Positions 9,614-20,439 are shown, numbered from the stretch's first letter. The stretch is DNA of 64,000 nt from Sulfitobacter geojensis (GCF_000622325.1 NZ_JASE01000005.1:2356001-2420000), one strand, 5' to 3'. Notes: generated by a model not told the origin, from the sequence alone. Numbers and translations: made by a program.

Positions 9614-9642
9614 CGCTTCCTGTGCCTCGCGACCAGGAAGCG
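9614..9642 (+). terminator. Stem-loop after the nitrate operon
   Basis: A perfect 9-bp stem, CGCTTCCTG (9614-9622) and CAGGAAGCG (9634-9642), with an 11-nt loop. A short T-run (TTTT at 9649-9652) follows after six bases. It lies 34 bp after the cysG stop and before the next promoter. The T-tract is weak for a canonical intrinsic terminator. Confidence 0.55.
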
Positions 9643-9670
9643 CTCGCGTTTTCGTGAATTGCTTTTTATC

Positions 9671-9686
9671 TACCTATCGGTAGGTA
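9671..9686 (+). promoter_or_regulatory. Perfect palindrome at the GST-cupin-oxidase-tetR promoter (candidate TetR operator)
   Basis: TACCTA-TCGG-TAGGTA, two 6-bp arms exactly inverted, 28 bp before the GST start codon. A TTGCTT at 9659-9664 could be a -35 box, which would put the palindrome over the spacer and -10. The last gene of the downstream operon is a TetR-family regulator, and such repressors usually bind palindromes at their own promoters. The link is inference. Confidence 0.6.
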
Positions 9687-9713
9687 TGTGCGGGGAAGCA
9701 AAGGATACAGCCC

Positions 9714-10334
9714 ATGAAGATTTATGACATCGAAGGATTTCCAAACCCGGCCCGCGTGCGCATCGCGCTTGCCGAGAAAGGCGTTTCCGATCACGCGGAG
9801 TTCATCGCCGTAGACGTCATGAACGGCGAGCACCGCACCGACGCGTTCAAAGCAATGAACCCCGATGCGACTGTTCCCTGCCTCGAACTGGACGACGGGT
9901 CCCACATCGCGCAGTGCAATGCGATTATCGAATATATCGACGGCGCCTATGACGGCCCTTCCCTGACCGGCACAACGCCGAAGCAACGCGCGCATATTTC
10001 AATGATGAACGCCCGCGCCGAGGCTGGCTTGCTGAACGCTGTCGGGGCCTATTTCCATCATGCGACACCAGGGTTGGGTGCCGAGTTGGAGACATACCAA
10101 TGCGCTGAATGGGGAAATAAGCAAAAAGAGGTCGCAGCCACGACGATGGCTTACCTCGATGGCGTTTTGGCCGATAATGACTATGTTGCGGGTGATCGTT
10201 TTTCGTCGGCAGACATAACGGCGTTTGCGGGGCTGGCCTTTGCGGATTTTGCCAAAGTAGACATTCCGCAATCTCTAAAACACCTTCAGGCTTGGCGCGC
10301 AAAAGTCGCCAAGCGGCCATCCATCGCGGGTTAA
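9714..10334 (+). CDS. Glutathione S-transferase family protein
   Basis: 206 residues. The N-terminal thioredoxin-like half (MKIYDIEGFPNPARVRIAL, ATVPCLELDDG, IAQCNAIIEYID) contains the glutathione-binding cis-proline (VP) and acidic-polar pair. The C-terminal half is the all-helical GST domain, ending near VAGDRFSSADITAFAGL, which includes the conserved N-capping motif. Likely cytoplasmic conjugation or reduction of electrophiles. It is the first gene of a four-gene unit with a cupin, an FAD oxidase-like protein and a TetR regulator, behind a palindromic promoter. The substrate cannot be told from sequence. Confidence 0.88.
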   Translation: MKIYDIEGFPNPARVRIALAEKGVSDHAEFIAVDVMNGEHRTDAFKAMNPDATVPCLELDDGSHIAQCNAIIEYIDGAYDGPSLTGTTPKQRAHISMMNARAEAGLLNAVGAYFHHATPGLGAELETYQCAEWGNKQKEVAATTMAYLDGVLADNDYVAGDRFSSADITAFAGLAFADFAKVDIPQSLKHLQAWRAKVAKRPSIAG

Positions 10335-10364
10335 ACGCGCGCCTTCACGACAAGGAATTGATCA

Positions 10365-11033
10365 ATGAACTTGAATGCAGATTTCGACAGTCCCGTAATT
10401 GTCCACTCTGACCAGTTGGAATGGCAGGCCTCGCCCATGAAGGGCGTGGACCGGCGTATGCTGGACCGTATCGGCGGCGAGGTGGCACGCGCCACCACCA
10501 TCGTCCGTTATGCCCCCGGCAGCGCATTTTCGGCGCACACACATACGGGCGGTGAAGAGTTCATCGTGCTGGAAGGTGTGTTTCAGGATGAGCATGGCGA
10601 TTTCCCCGCCGGCACCTATGTGCGCAATCCCCCCACCACATCCCACACCCCCAGTTCGGCCGAGGGCTGCACGATCTTCGTCAAACTGTGGCAGTTCGAT
10701 ATGGACGACCGCACGCAGTTTCGCAAAACAATGGCGGAAGAACTGGCCGCACCCGTTAATGGCGTGGCCACTGCAATCCTGCATAAGGATGACCGCGAGG
10801 TCGTCACCTACAGTCACATTGATGCGGAGGCGACGCTGACATCCCAAGCACAGGGCGGCATTGAGGTGCTGGTTATTGACGGCAGCATCACTGTCGGCGG
10901 CGACGTGCTGCACAAGAACGACTGGCTGCGCATGCCGGATGGGGAAACCCTGTCGGCGGTCGGCGGACCCGAGGGTACCAAATTGTGGATCAAAACGGGC
11001 CACCTGCCCTTTGCAAAGGCGCCGCAGGCGTAA
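10365..11033 (+). CDS. Cupin-domain protein, ChrR-like
   Basis: 222 residues with cupin character. The clearest metal motif is [16 protein letters not shown] at about 52-67, with a downstream ligand block [16 protein letters not shown] giving the typical H-x-H-x-E...H set. A second, weaker cupin half follows ([18 protein letters not shown]). The family resembles the C-terminal cupin of ChrR anti-sigma factors, but the zinc-binding N-terminal anti-sigma domain is missing, so calling it an anti-sigma factor would be wrong. It starts 30 bp after the GST gene with AAGGAATTG upstream, and is followed 3 bp later by the oxidase gene. Confidence 0.75.
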   Translation: MNLNADFDSPVIVHSDQLEWQASPMKGVDRRMLDRIGGEVARATTIVRYAPGSAFSAHTHTGGEEFIVLEGVFQDEHGDFPAGTYVRNPPTTSHTPSSAEGCTIFVKLWQFDMDDRTQFRKTMAEELAAPVNGVATAILHKDDREVVTYSHIDAEATLTSQAQGGIEVLVIDGSITVGGDVLHKNDWLRMPDGETLSAVGGPEGTKLWIKTGHLPFAKAPQA

Positions 11034-11036
11034 AGG

Positions 11037-12092
11037 ATGCACACCGATACCCTTATCATCGGGGGCGGGCTTGCAGGGCTCTCCCTTGCAAGCCGCCTGA
11101 CGGATCTCGGCCACAGCTATATCTTGGCCGAGGCCCGAGACCGTCTTGGCGGGCGGATCGCGGCAATCCGGCATGAAGGTGCCACTTTCGATACGGGGCC
11201 CACGTGGTTCTGGCCCGGTCAGCCGCGCATCGCAAAACTGATCCGTGATCTGGGGCTGACGCGGTTTGATCAATACGCCCAAGGCGATCTGATGTTTGAG
11301 AACGCGCAGGGGCAGCCCCAACGTGGTCAGGGGTTTGCCTCGATGGAAGGCTCCTTTCGTCTTGAGGGCGGATTGATCCGGCTGATTGACGGCCTGTCCG
11401 CCAAGGTAGACGCAAACAATCTGCATCTATCCGCCCCGATCACGACGCTGACCCGCGCGGACGGCATCATCACCGCGACCTATCGCGATGGCCGTACCGT
11501 GAGGGCCAGCCGCGTGGTGCTGGCGCTGCCCCCGCGGCTGGCGGCACAGATCACCTACACCCCCGCCCTGCCCGACCAAGCGCTTCAGGCGATGCAAAAT
11601 ATCGCCACATGGATGGCAGGTCATGCCAAGGCCGTCGCGATCTACGACCGCCCCTTCTGGCGCGAAGCCGGATTGTCGGGCGATGCCATGAGCCGCTTTG
11701 GTCCTCTGGCAGAAATCCACGATGCATCACCCCCGCAAGGCGGCCCCTTTGCGCTGTTCGGTTTTCTTGGCGTGCCCTCTCAGGCGCGAAAGGATCAAGA
11801 GTGGCTGCGCCAGCAAATTACGGCACAACTGATACGTATTTTCGGACCGGATGCAGGCGCGCCGCAGCGCCTGGCGATCAAGGATTGGGCCTATGATCCC
11901 TTTACCGCCACCGCGCTGGATCAAAGGCCCCTCTACGCCCATCCGCATTACGGCCTGCCGACAACACTCAGCGGGTTATGGGACGGTAAACTGATCTTTG
12001 GCGGTACAGAAGTCGCGCCGGAATTTGGCGGCTACCTTGAAGGGGCTTTGGAAGCCGCCGAAAATGCGTTAACCCAATTGAACAGGCCTTAA
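11037..12092 (+). CDS. FAD-dependent amine oxidase-like oxidoreductase
   Basis: 351 residues, short for flavin monoamine oxidases. The N-terminal dinucleotide motif is LIIGGGLAGLSLASRL, followed by an EARDRLGGRI segment typical of the monoamine oxidase/phytoene desaturase fold. The C-terminal FAD-contacting region reads LIFGGTEVAPEFGGYLEGAL, where many relatives have GE-x-tags. The start codon sits 3 bp after the cupin stop. With GST and cupin partners, a role in oxidizing or detoxifying a small organic compound is plausible; the substrate is unknown. Confidence 0.8.
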   Translation: MHTDTLIIGGGLAGLSLASRLTDLGHSYILAEARDRLGGRIAAIRHEGATFDTGPTWFWPGQPRIAKLIRDLGLTRFDQYAQGDLMFENAQGQPQRGQGFASMEGSFRLEGGLIRLIDGLSAKVDANNLHLSAPITTLTRADGIITATYRDGRTVRASRVVLALPPRLAAQITYTPALPDQALQAMQNIATWMAGHAKAVAIYDRPFWREAGLSGDAMSRFGPLAEIHDASPPQGGPFALFGFLGVPSQARKDQEWLRQQITAQLIRIFGPDAGAPQRLAIKDWAYDPFTATALDQRPLYAHPHYGLPTTLSGLWDGKLIFGGTEVAPEFGGYLEGALEAAENALTQLNRP

Positions 12093-12106
12093 AGGTAGAA
12101 CCAAAC

Positions 12107-12667
12107 GTGCAACCCGATACCAAAACAACACTGCTGGATATCGCTGAAAAAGCAGCGCGTAGTCGCGGCTTCGACGGGTTCAGCTACGGCGATCTGGCGC
12201 AAGCTGCCGGCATCCGCAAGGCATCCATCCATTACCACTTTGCCACCAAGGCGGTGCTTTCCGCCGCGCTGATGGATCGCTATCACGCATCGGTCGAACA
12301 GGTCTGTACTGAGATAGAGGCAACGCACCAAAACGCCGCCGACAGGTTGGCCGCTTTAGTGGCGTTCTATCGCAATGCCTTGGGCGGCGGCGAAACATTA
12401 TGTCTTTGCGTGGCTTTCACCATCAGCCGTGATAGCCTTGCGGATGAGGTGAAAGACAAGATCGTCGCCTTTCGCGCCATGATGACCACATGGATCACAG
12501 CCCTGTTTGAGCTGGGCAAACAAGATGGCACAATTTCAGCGATAAGCGCCCCTGAAGCGGAAGCACACGCAACCCTCGCCACGCTCGAAGGAGCACATCT
12601 CGCCGCGCATGCAGAGCAAAACCTCACCGCGTTTGACAAGGCGACAAGGTTGCTGCTGGCCCGCTGA
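12107..12667 (+). CDS. TetR/AcrR-family transcriptional regulator
   Basis: 186 residues, probably starting at a GTG (12107). The helix-turn-helix is FDGFSYGDLAQAAGIRKASIHYHF, about residues 25-48, with the usual YHFATK end. The rest is a helical ligand domain without close signature, including a cysteine-containing segment ETLCLCVAFTI. Located 14 bp after the oxidase gene as the last member of the operon. It probably represses the operon through the palindrome at 9671-9686 and responds to the compound the operon handles. Confidence 0.85.
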   Translation: MQPDTKTTLLDIAEKAARSRGFDGFSYGDLAQAAGIRKASIHYHFATKAVLSAALMDRYHASVEQVCTEIEATHQNAADRLAALVAFYRNALGGGETLCLCVAFTISRDSLADEVKDKIVAFRAMMTTWITALFELGKQDGTISAISAPEAEAHATLATLEGAHLAAHAEQNLTAFDKATRLLLAR

Positions 12668-13141
12668 CGTCAGTCAGGCGCGATGCAAGAGTTACCTCAA
12701 TACGCCATAGTTTCGTTCCGATGACGCTGATTTGTTTGAGCTCTAGCGCACACCGTTATTCAAGGCCTTCCGACTGCGCTTTTCGTCATATCTTCTTTTA
12801 CGGCGGGCCATTCTCGGAAACAACAGACAGCTTTAAAGAATGGCAATCCCTTTGCGCGGCGCAGGATTGTTATGAAGTCCGATAAGGCTCGGGTCGAATG
12901 AATTGCGCCAAGCAGAAATGAATAAATGCTGTTTAAATTAAAGCGCGGGATTTGGATTTAAACGAACCGACCGAAGTACAATGATCGTCGCCCCATGTGA
13001 GTCGATGCAGGCTGGACGGATTGGCGCAGACCTTCCAACCGCAATGAACAGCGCGAATATATGGTCTGCAAGCTCAAAGGCCGGTTAACTTCCGACATCA
13101 GCGTCGCATCAAATCAGATACTTAAGGCAGGAAGTTGAAAC
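12668..13141. other. 474-bp intergenic stretch without a recognisable gene
   Basis: Lies between the TetR gene and the 3' end of tRNA-Arg. No open frame longer than about 40 codons with a plausible start was found on either strand. Composition is visibly more AT-rich than the neighbours, for example around 12900-12960. The CTGACGTCAG palindrome at the TetR stop is short. No copy of the tRNA 3' end was found that would mark an attachment site. It could hold a decayed gene or a small RNA, but nothing specific is seen. Confidence 0.5.
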
Positions 13142-13218
<77 letters not shown>

Positions 13219-13314
13219 ACGCTGTTCCTATACATAAGCTGCACGTCTCTCGCAATGGCCGCTGATGCGGTTTTCACCACTATTCCCGATACTGCCCTGC
13301 GGTGCGCGCGACGG

Positions 13315-14535
13315 TCAGGCGAACAACTCGTGCGCCAGCTCAAGCGCCTCTACCAGAATATCGATTTCCGCTTCGGTATTATACAACCCCATTGACGCGC
13401 GACAGGTGGCCGGCAGGCCCATATGTTCCATCAGGGGACCTGTGCAATGCTGCCCTGCCCGCACCGCGACACCCTTTTTGTCGAGGATCGTCGACATGTC
13501 ATGCGCATGGGCGGCACCCTCCATGGTGAAGCTGAAAATCGCGCCCTTGTCAGGGGTCGTGCCCTGCACCTGTATCCAGTTCAGCCCGCCCAGCTTGGCC
13601 ACTGCGTAATCCCGCAGCCGGTCCTCATGGGCGGCGATATTCGCCATCCCCAGACCCATCATATAATCAATCGCGACGCCCATGCCGATGGTCTGCACGA
13701 TACCCGGTGTGCCCGCTTCGAACATCATCGGCGGATCGTTATAGACCACCCCGTCCTTGGAGACCTCTTTGATCATATCACCGCCCCCGATAAACGGGCG
13801 CATCTGTTTCATCCGGTCCGCCTTGATATAAATCGCGCCTGAACCTGAAGGACCATAAAGTTTGTGACCGGTAATTGCGTAGAAATCACAGCCGATGTCC
13901 TGCACATCGACCGGCATATGCACGGCCGCTTGCGACCCGTCGACCAATACAGCCACCCCTTTGGCATGGGCCGCTTGGGTGATGGTTTTCACATCCACTT
14001 TGGTGCCCAACACATTGGACATATGAGTAATTGCGATCAACTTGGTCTTGGGGGTGATCGCGTCGATGACCGCTTGCGGATCCAGTGCGCCTGTGCTGTC
14101 CACATCGACCCATTTGATCACGATACCCTGACGTTCGCGCAGAAAATGCCACGGGACGATATTGGCATGATGCTCCATCACGGAGAGGATGATCTCGTCA
14201 CCGGCCTGCAACATCGGCATGGCCCAGCTGTAGGCGATCAGATTGATGCCCTCGGTGGTGCCGCTGTTGAAAACAATCTCGTCCTCCGAGGCGGCGTTGA
14301 GGAAACGCGCCACCTTGCCGCGCACGGATTCGTAATTGTCGGTGGCCAGATTGGACAGGTAGTGCAGCCCGCGGTGCACATTGGCATATTCTTGTGAATA
14401 GGTGCGGGTGATCGCATCAATCACCACCTGCGGTTTTTGCGCCGACGCCCCATTGTCGAGATAAACCAACGGCTTGTTGTTTACCTCGCGGGATAAAATT
14501 GGAAAATCACGGCGGACTTCGGTCACGTCATACAT
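13315..14535 (-). CDS. sufS: Cysteine desulfurase SufS
   Basis: 406 residues of the group II (SufS/CsdA) class. The N-terminus is MYDVTEVRRDFPILSREVN, typical of SufS. The PLP lysine sits in DFYAITGHKLYGPSG, and the catalytic cysteine lies in the RAGQHCTGPLM loop near residue 360. The enzyme removes sulfur from cysteine as a persulfide for Fe-S assembly on SufBCD. Its start codon overlaps the stop of the preceding YIP1-like gene by one base (TGATG), so it is the translationally coupled last gene of the operon. A second, IscS/NifS-type desulfurase is encoded near the operon's start. No sufE or sufU is visible. Confidence 0.95.
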   Translation of the reverse strand: MYDVTEVRRDFPILSREVNNKPLVYLDNGASAQKPQVVIDAITRTYSQEYANVHRGLHYLSNLATDNYESVRGKVARFLNAASEDEIVFNSGTTEGINLIAYSWAMPMLQAGDEIILSVMEHHANIVPWHFLRERQGIVIKWVDVDSTGALDPQAVIDAITPKTKLIAITHMSNVLGTKVDVKTITQAAHAKGVAVLVDGSQAAVHMPVDVQDIGCDFYAITGHKLYGPSGSGAIYIKADRMKQMRPFIGGGDMIKEVSKDGVVYNDPPMMFEAGTPGIVQTIGMGVAIDYMMGLGMANIAAHEDRLRDYAVAKLGGLNWIQVQGTTPDKGAIFSFTMEGAAHAHDMSTILDKKGVAVRAGQHCTGPLMEHMGLPATCRASMGLYNTEAEIDILVEALELAHELFA

Positions 14536-15116
14536 CAGCTTAACACTCCTTGGGCCGCGCCCCCGATCATGGCGATCAATATCGCCATGCCCATCACAAT
14601 GCCGATAAAGGCAACACAAACAACGGCCACCCCGTGCCAAAGCGATCGCAGGTTTAACGCCTCGGCCAGAAAGCTCAGGAAAATCCAGATCCCCCAACCG
14701 GCAACCACCAGCGACAGGATTGCGCCAAGCGGCGGGATCGCCAGCGACAAAAGCACGACTGCCGCCTGCGCAATAGCGCGCAACACTTGGAACCAGACGA
14801 CAACGGCCAGCACATCCATCAGCGCGCCCTTGCCCCCCACGGCCAGCCCCGCCCAATACATCGCATGGATGTAGACCACCATCAGACCCGCAATCAGCAC
14901 AAACAAGGTCAGCGGTTTGTCAAAATAACCCGGTAAAGGCATCGTTGCGCTGGACGTGGCCACGATCAGTAAAATCAGAAAGGTGTTGATCACCGCGACC
15001 AGCGTCAGCGCCGTCCACAAGACGTCACGCCCCAGCCCCATTGACATGATCAATCGCGCAGCGCCGCGCGGATTGCGCAGGCTGGTCTGGATCATCGGGA
15101 TCAGCGCATCCTGCAT
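14535..15116 (-). CDS. YIP1-family membrane protein (second of a pair in the suf operon)
   Basis: 193 residues with about five hydrophobic helices after a short amphipathic N-terminus (MQDALIPMIQTSLRNPRGAA). The N-terminal pattern of a basic lead followed by P-R-x-A-A and a late first membrane span is shared with YIP1-family proteins. It overlaps the genes on both sides by a single base, so it is co-translated with the Suf machinery. The function is not known; a link to membrane-associated Fe-S assembly or metal supply is speculative. The start at 15116 fits the stop-start overlap and removes a long out-of-place N-terminal extension. Confidence 0.75.
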   Translation of the reverse strand: MQDALIPMIQTSLRNPRGAARLIMSMGLGRDVLWTALTLVAVINTFLILLIVATSSATMPLPGYFDKPLTLFVLIAGLMVVYIHAMYWAGLAVGGKGALMDVLAVVVWFQVLRAIAQAAVVLLSLAIPPLGAILSLVVAGWGIWIFLSFLAEALNLRSLWHGVAVVCVAFIGIVMGMAILIAMIGGAAQGVLS

Positions 15117-15601
15117 CAGACGCCCTCTGCTGCGGCGGCGCGAAAGCCGCCGGTCCAGAACCACATAAACAGGATAAACCAGATGAACCCGACAACGGTA
15201 AGCTGGATGCCCTGCCCGACAAACCCGGCGGTCAGCCCCCACAGCAGCATGACCGGACAGGACGCCAGCAGCGCCCAGAACAGCGCCAGACGTGCGCCGT
15301 AACCGGTAATCTTGCTGCGCAGCGCGCGTGCGACCAGATAGGTCAATCCGCCCAATCCGTACAGCAAAAGCGGCGCGATAAACAGCCATGCCATCAGGGA
15401 CGCGCCCATCAGCATTTGCAGATTCTCGCCGGTTTCAAACGCCTCGCGGGCAAGACGCGGGGTCTGCGCGACAAACACCATCAGGCAGCCGATCATCAGA
15501 TAGATCAGCGCCCGGTCCTCGCGCACCCCCTCGCCCAGCAACCGGCGCATGACTTTGCCCGGCCCCCGATAGGTGGCCACAATATCGCGGGTCGCAGCCA
15601 T
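15116..15601 (-). CDS. YIP1-like membrane protein (first of a pair in the suf operon)
   Basis: 161 residues, starting MAATRDIVATYRGPGKVMRR, with about four hydrophobic segments: LIYLMIGCLMVFVA, MLMGASLMAWLFIAPLLLYG, LALFWALLASCPVMLLWGL and QLTVVGFIWFILFMWFW. The layout resembles the next gene, suggesting a diverged tandem pair or two subunits of one complex. It overlaps sufD upstream and the second YIP1 gene downstream by one base each. No catalytic motif is visible. Function unknown. Confidence 0.7.
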   Translation of the reverse strand: MAATRDIVATYRGPGKVMRRLLGEGVREDRALIYLMIGCLMVFVAQTPRLAREAFETGENLQMLMGASLMAWLFIAPLLLYGLGGLTYLVARALRSKITGYGARLALFWALLASCPVMLLWGLTAGFVGQGIQLTVVGFIWFILFMWFWTGGFRAAAAEGV

Positions 15602-16881
15602 CAGCTGCGGCGACGCGCCAACCAGCCGGTCAAACGCTCAAGGATCACATCCTTCAGCGCATCGGCTTCAATTTCCTCGACTGCTTCGGCGAGGAAAGAC
15701 AGAGTCAACAAATCCGTCGCCTCGCCATGGGAAATGCCGCGTGCGCGCAGATAGAAAAGCGCATCTTCGTCAATCGCACCAGAGGTCGACCCGTGTGAAC
15801 AGATCACATCATCCGCATAGATCTCAAGCTCCGGCTTGGCCAGAAACTGGCTGTCGTCATCCAGCAGCAAGGACTGGCTGATCTGGTACCCGTCGGTCTT
15901 TTGCGCGTCGGCTTTCACAAGGATTTTGCCTTGGAAAACACCCACCGCGCCATTGCGCAGCACCTTTTTGAACACCTGACGGCTTTCGCAGTTCACCGCG
16001 TCATGGGTGATGAAAACCGTATCGTCATGGTGGAATTCGCCGTCCCCAACGCAAGCACCCGCGATGTGGGCTTTGGCGTCATCACCGGTCAATTCGATCA
16101 CCGCTTCATTGCGGGTCAGAACACCATTCACGGTCAGGGTGAAAGATTTGAAGTTGGACTCGGTGCCCAGACGCGCGAACAAATGTGTCGCCGCGCGGCG
16201 TTCATGATCGCGCCCTTGCGAGCGTACATGGTTGAAGGATGCCTGATCCGCAACGTCCACCTCTGTTACCATGCTCAGGCGCGCCGCGGCTGGACCACTT
16301 TCCAGAACGGTCAATTCCGCCCCTGCGTCCAACTTAATGCAGTGATGCAAGATCGCATCAGAAGCATCTGATTTATGGTTATAAATCATGCTGACAGGTT
16401 TGCTTACCTTGCCTGACACATGGATCAGCACACCGTCCGTGGCCAATGCCGTATTCAGCGCCGCCAAGGGCCGCGATACCGGTGTCTGTCCGTTGGATTC
16501 CAACACGCCGTAAACGTCACGTGCCCAGTGCAAATCACTGTCCGACGTCGCCAACCGCTCGATTGTTAGCCCTTCCAAGGCCAGATCATCAGAAGCATCC
16601 GCATCAAAAACACCATCGACAAAGACCAGTTTCAAGCTGTCCACGGCGTCAAAAATCGGCGCTTCGTCAGTGTCGAAAACCGCCGCTGTCGGCGCATCCG
16701 CTTGCGTCAACGTATCCGGTTTTGTGTATTTCCAGTATTCATCGCGCCGCTCTGGCACGCCCATTCCACGCAACCGCGCCAATGCATCCGCACGGGCGGC
16801 CTTGGACCAGCCTTTTGCCGCGCTGTCACGCCCCGAAATCAACGCTTCTGTCGGGTTGGTTTTTTCAGCAACTGCCGTCAT
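15601..16881 (-). CDS. sufD: Fe-S assembly scaffold protein SufD
   Basis: 426 residues. The SufB/SufD beta-helix core is recognisable from ELTVLESGPAAARLSMVTEV through SRQVFKKVLRNGAVGVFQGK to the C-terminal ICSHGSTSGAIDEDALFYL block. The late motif RGISHGEATDLLTLSFLAE is the usual SufD ending. With SufB and SufC it forms the scaffold complex on which Fe-S clusters are built; SufD helps iron entry. Its ATG overlaps the sufC stop by one base (TAATG). Confidence 0.95.
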   Translation of the reverse strand: MTAVAEKTNPTEALISGRDSAAKGWSKAARADALARLRGMGVPERRDEYWKYTKPDTLTQADAPTAAVFDTDEAPIFDAVDSLKLVFVDGVFDADASDDLALEGLTIERLATSDSDLHWARDVYGVLESNGQTPVSRPLAALNTALATDGVLIHVSGKVSKPVSMIYNHKSDASDAILHHCIKLDAGAELTVLESGPAAARLSMVTEVDVADQASFNHVRSQGRDHERRAATHLFARLGTESNFKSFTLTVNGVLTRNEAVIELTGDDAKAHIAGACVGDGEFHHDDTVFITHDAVNCESRQVFKKVLRNGAVGVFQGKILVKADAQKTDGYQISQSLLLDDDSQFLAKPELEIYADDVICSHGSTSGAIDEDALFYLRARGISHGEATDLLTLSFLAEAVEEIEADALKDVILERLTGWLARRRS

Positions 16882-17636
16882 TACGCCACCTCGGCCAGAA
16901 TATCGGCATAGCCGTTGTTTTCGACTTCAAGCGCCAGCTCGGGCCCGCCGGTTTTCACAATGCGACCGTTCGCCATGATGTGCACAACGTCGGGTTTGAT
17001 GTGGTCCAGCAGACGCTGATAGTGGGTGATGACCAGAAAACCGCGCCCTTCGGTGCGCAGGGCATTCACGCCCTCGGCCACCAGTTTCATCGCATCAACA
17101 TCAAGACCCGAGTCCGTTTCATCCAAGATGCACATCTTGGGCTCAAGCATAGCCATCTGCAGGATTTCATTGCGCTTTTTCTCACCACCGGAAAAGCCCA
17201 TGTTAACCGGACGCTTCAACATGTCCGCGTCGATTTTCAGCTCTTTTGCCTTGGCACGCACCACTTTCAGGAAGTCGGCAGCTGACATTTCCTCTTCGCC
17301 GCGCGCCTTGCGCTGTGCGTTCACCGCGGTGCGCAGGAAAGTCATGTTGCCCACGCCGGGGATTTCTACAGGGTACTGGAACGCCAGAAACAGGCCCGCC
17401 GCTGCACGCTCTTCGGGCTCCATGTCCAACAGATCATCACCTTCCAACGTGGCAGAACCCTCGGTCACCTCATAGCCGTCCTTGCCGGAGAGCACGTAAG
17501 ACAGCGTCGATTTTCCCGAGCCATTCGGACCCATAATCGCGTGCACCTTGCCGGCCTCAACCTCAAGGTTCACGCCTTTGAGGATCTGCTTGTCTTCGTC
17601 TTCCAGTTTTACGTTCAGGTTCTTGATGCTCAGCAT
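16881..17636 (-). CDS. sufC: Fe-S assembly ATPase SufC
   Basis: 251 residues, a soluble ABC-type ATPase. Walker A is MGPNGSGKSTLSYVLSG near residue 32. The Suf-specific signature is FSGGEKKRNEILQMA, and Walker B is CILDETDSGLDVDAM. SufC binds SufB and SufD and drives shape changes of the scaffold. The ATG at 17636 has GGAAGA upstream. A 118-bp gap separates it from sufB, whereas sufC-sufD-YIP1-YIP1-sufS are each overlapped by one base. Confidence 0.96.
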   Translation of the reverse strand: MLSIKNLNVKLEDEDKQILKGVNLEVEAGKVHAIMGPNGSGKSTLSYVLSGKDGYEVTEGSATLEGDDLLDMEPEERAAAGLFLAFQYPVEIPGVGNMTFLRTAVNAQRKARGEEEMSAADFLKVVRAKAKELKIDADMLKRPVNMGFSGGEKKRNEILQMAMLEPKMCILDETDSGLDVDAMKLVAEGVNALRTEGRGFLVITHYQRLLDHIKPDVVHIMANGRIVKTGGPELALEVENNGYADILAEVA

Positions 17637-17754
17637 GTCGGTCTTCCTTTGTCGGGCAATCGCCCAGCGTTCTAATATCTATTAATTTCAAGGCCTTCCC
17701 AGACCTGATTAAGGTACCTGCCGCCGATATACCGACAACAAGCAAAAGCGGATG

Positions 17755-19287
<1,533 letters not shown>

Positions 19288-19315
19288 GATATCTGTCCTT
19301 TTCCCGTGGGCCGCA

Positions 19316-20416
19316 TCAGGCCGCCCGTTGTGCGTGTTTGTCACGTTTTGCAAGCCAGCTTTCAGCAAAGCGCAAAACATCCGTTTTCGTTGTTTCCAAC
19401 CCCAAAGACACCCGAATGGCGCTTGTGGCGTCGGCCTCGTCATATCCCATCGCCAGCAGAACCTTGCTGGCTTTGACCTTGCCGCTGGAACAGGCAGATC
19501 CCGCCGAAATGGCAAAACCGGCAAGGTCCATCTGCATCACCTGCGTCTCACCTTTCCAGCCCTCGGCAATGATGCAGGAGGTGTTGGGCAAGCGCGGCGC
19601 GTCATTTCCGACAAAAATAGTCTTCTTTGCGGAAGTCGCAAGAGCGTTTTCTAGAATGTTTCTAAGTTCTTCAACTTCGTCCCATCGCCCCATGGCAACA
19701 TCTTGTCCCGCCGCTTCTGCCGCGGCTCCGAAACCGGCAATACCGACGATGTTTTCCGTCCCCGAACGCCGGTTCATCTCCTGACCGCCGCCGCGCAGAA
19801 TCGGCGCGGGATCGTCGCGGGTGAAGTTGATCAAAGCGCCGATCCCCTTCGGGCCGCCAATCTTGTGCGCCGACAGGATCGCATAGGCCGGACGCGCCCC
19901 TTCGACAAAGGGGATCGCTGTTTTACCCGCCACCTGCGTGATGTCACAGATGACTGTCTGCCCCGACAATTGCGCCAGAAATCCACTGGGGGGCAGTACG
20001 CCGGTTTCGCTGTTAGCAGCCGACACAGCGACGAACGCGCCCCCCGCCAGCTCTTGCGGATGGTACGCGCCCGCGCGGTCAAACCACGACGCAAGCGCCC
20101 CATCGTCCCAAACGCCCAGACAATCATGCTCAGTCGGCAAGGCCTCGAACCGCCCGCCATGGCGCTCTTTCTGCGCCACGGCCAAGGCTGCCGCTTCGGT
20201 CGCGCTGGACGTAAAAATCACCTGTGAGGTCAGACACCCCACCAATTGCGCAACCTGCGCGCGGGCCTTTTCAATTACGCCCTTCGCCTTGCGCCCCTCG
20301 GCATGCACAGAGGACGGGTTGCCGACGACATCCATCGCCGCGATCATCGCCGCGCGTGCTTCCGCCCTTAGGGGAGTCGTCGCATTATGATCCAGATAAC
20401 ACCGCCCGGCCTTCAT
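19316..20416 (-). CDS. Cysteine desulfurase, NifS/IscS type
   Basis: 366 residues of the group I desulfurase class. The N-terminus [17 protein letters not shown] and [10 protein letters not shown] block are family features. The PLP lysine is in [17 protein letters not shown]. The catalytic cysteine lies in [17 protein letters not shown], near residue 315. It is the second gene of the iscR-suf operon, 84 bp after iscR. The ATG at 20414-20416 is preceded by GAGGGCAGG. The repeat hairpin at 20440-20452 occupies the leader, and the start codon falls in that repeat's tail. Together with SufS, two sulfur donors serve one scaffold set. Confidence 0.92.
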   Translation of the reverse strand: MKAGRCYLDHNATTPLRAEARAAMIAAMDVVGNPSSVHAEGRKAKGVIEKARAQVAQLVGCLTSQVIFTSSATEAAALAVAQKERHGGRFEALPTEHDCLGVWDDGALASWFDRAGAYHPQELAGGAFVAVSAANSETGVLPPSGFLAQLSGQTVICDITQVAGKTAIPFVEGARPAYAILSAHKIGGPKGIGALINFTRDDPAPILRGGGQEMNRRSGTENIVGIAGFGAAAEAAGQDVAMGRWDEVEELRNILENALATSAKKTIFVGNDAPRLPNTSCIIAEGWKGETQVMQMDLAGFAISAGSACSSGKVKASKVLLAMGYDEADATSAIRVSLGLETTKTDVLRFAESWLAKRDKHAQRAA

Positions 20417-20439
20417 CCTGCCCTCATCCTCCGCGGTTC

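Noticed and set aside
10365..11033. Cupin protein as a ChrR anti-sigma factor
   Set aside because: The N-terminal zinc anti-sigma domain and a neighbouring sigma factor are missing.
17637..17754. Separate iron-regulated promoter between sufB and sufC
   Set aside because: TTCTAA is present once but without a partner arm; no convincing -35/-10 pair.
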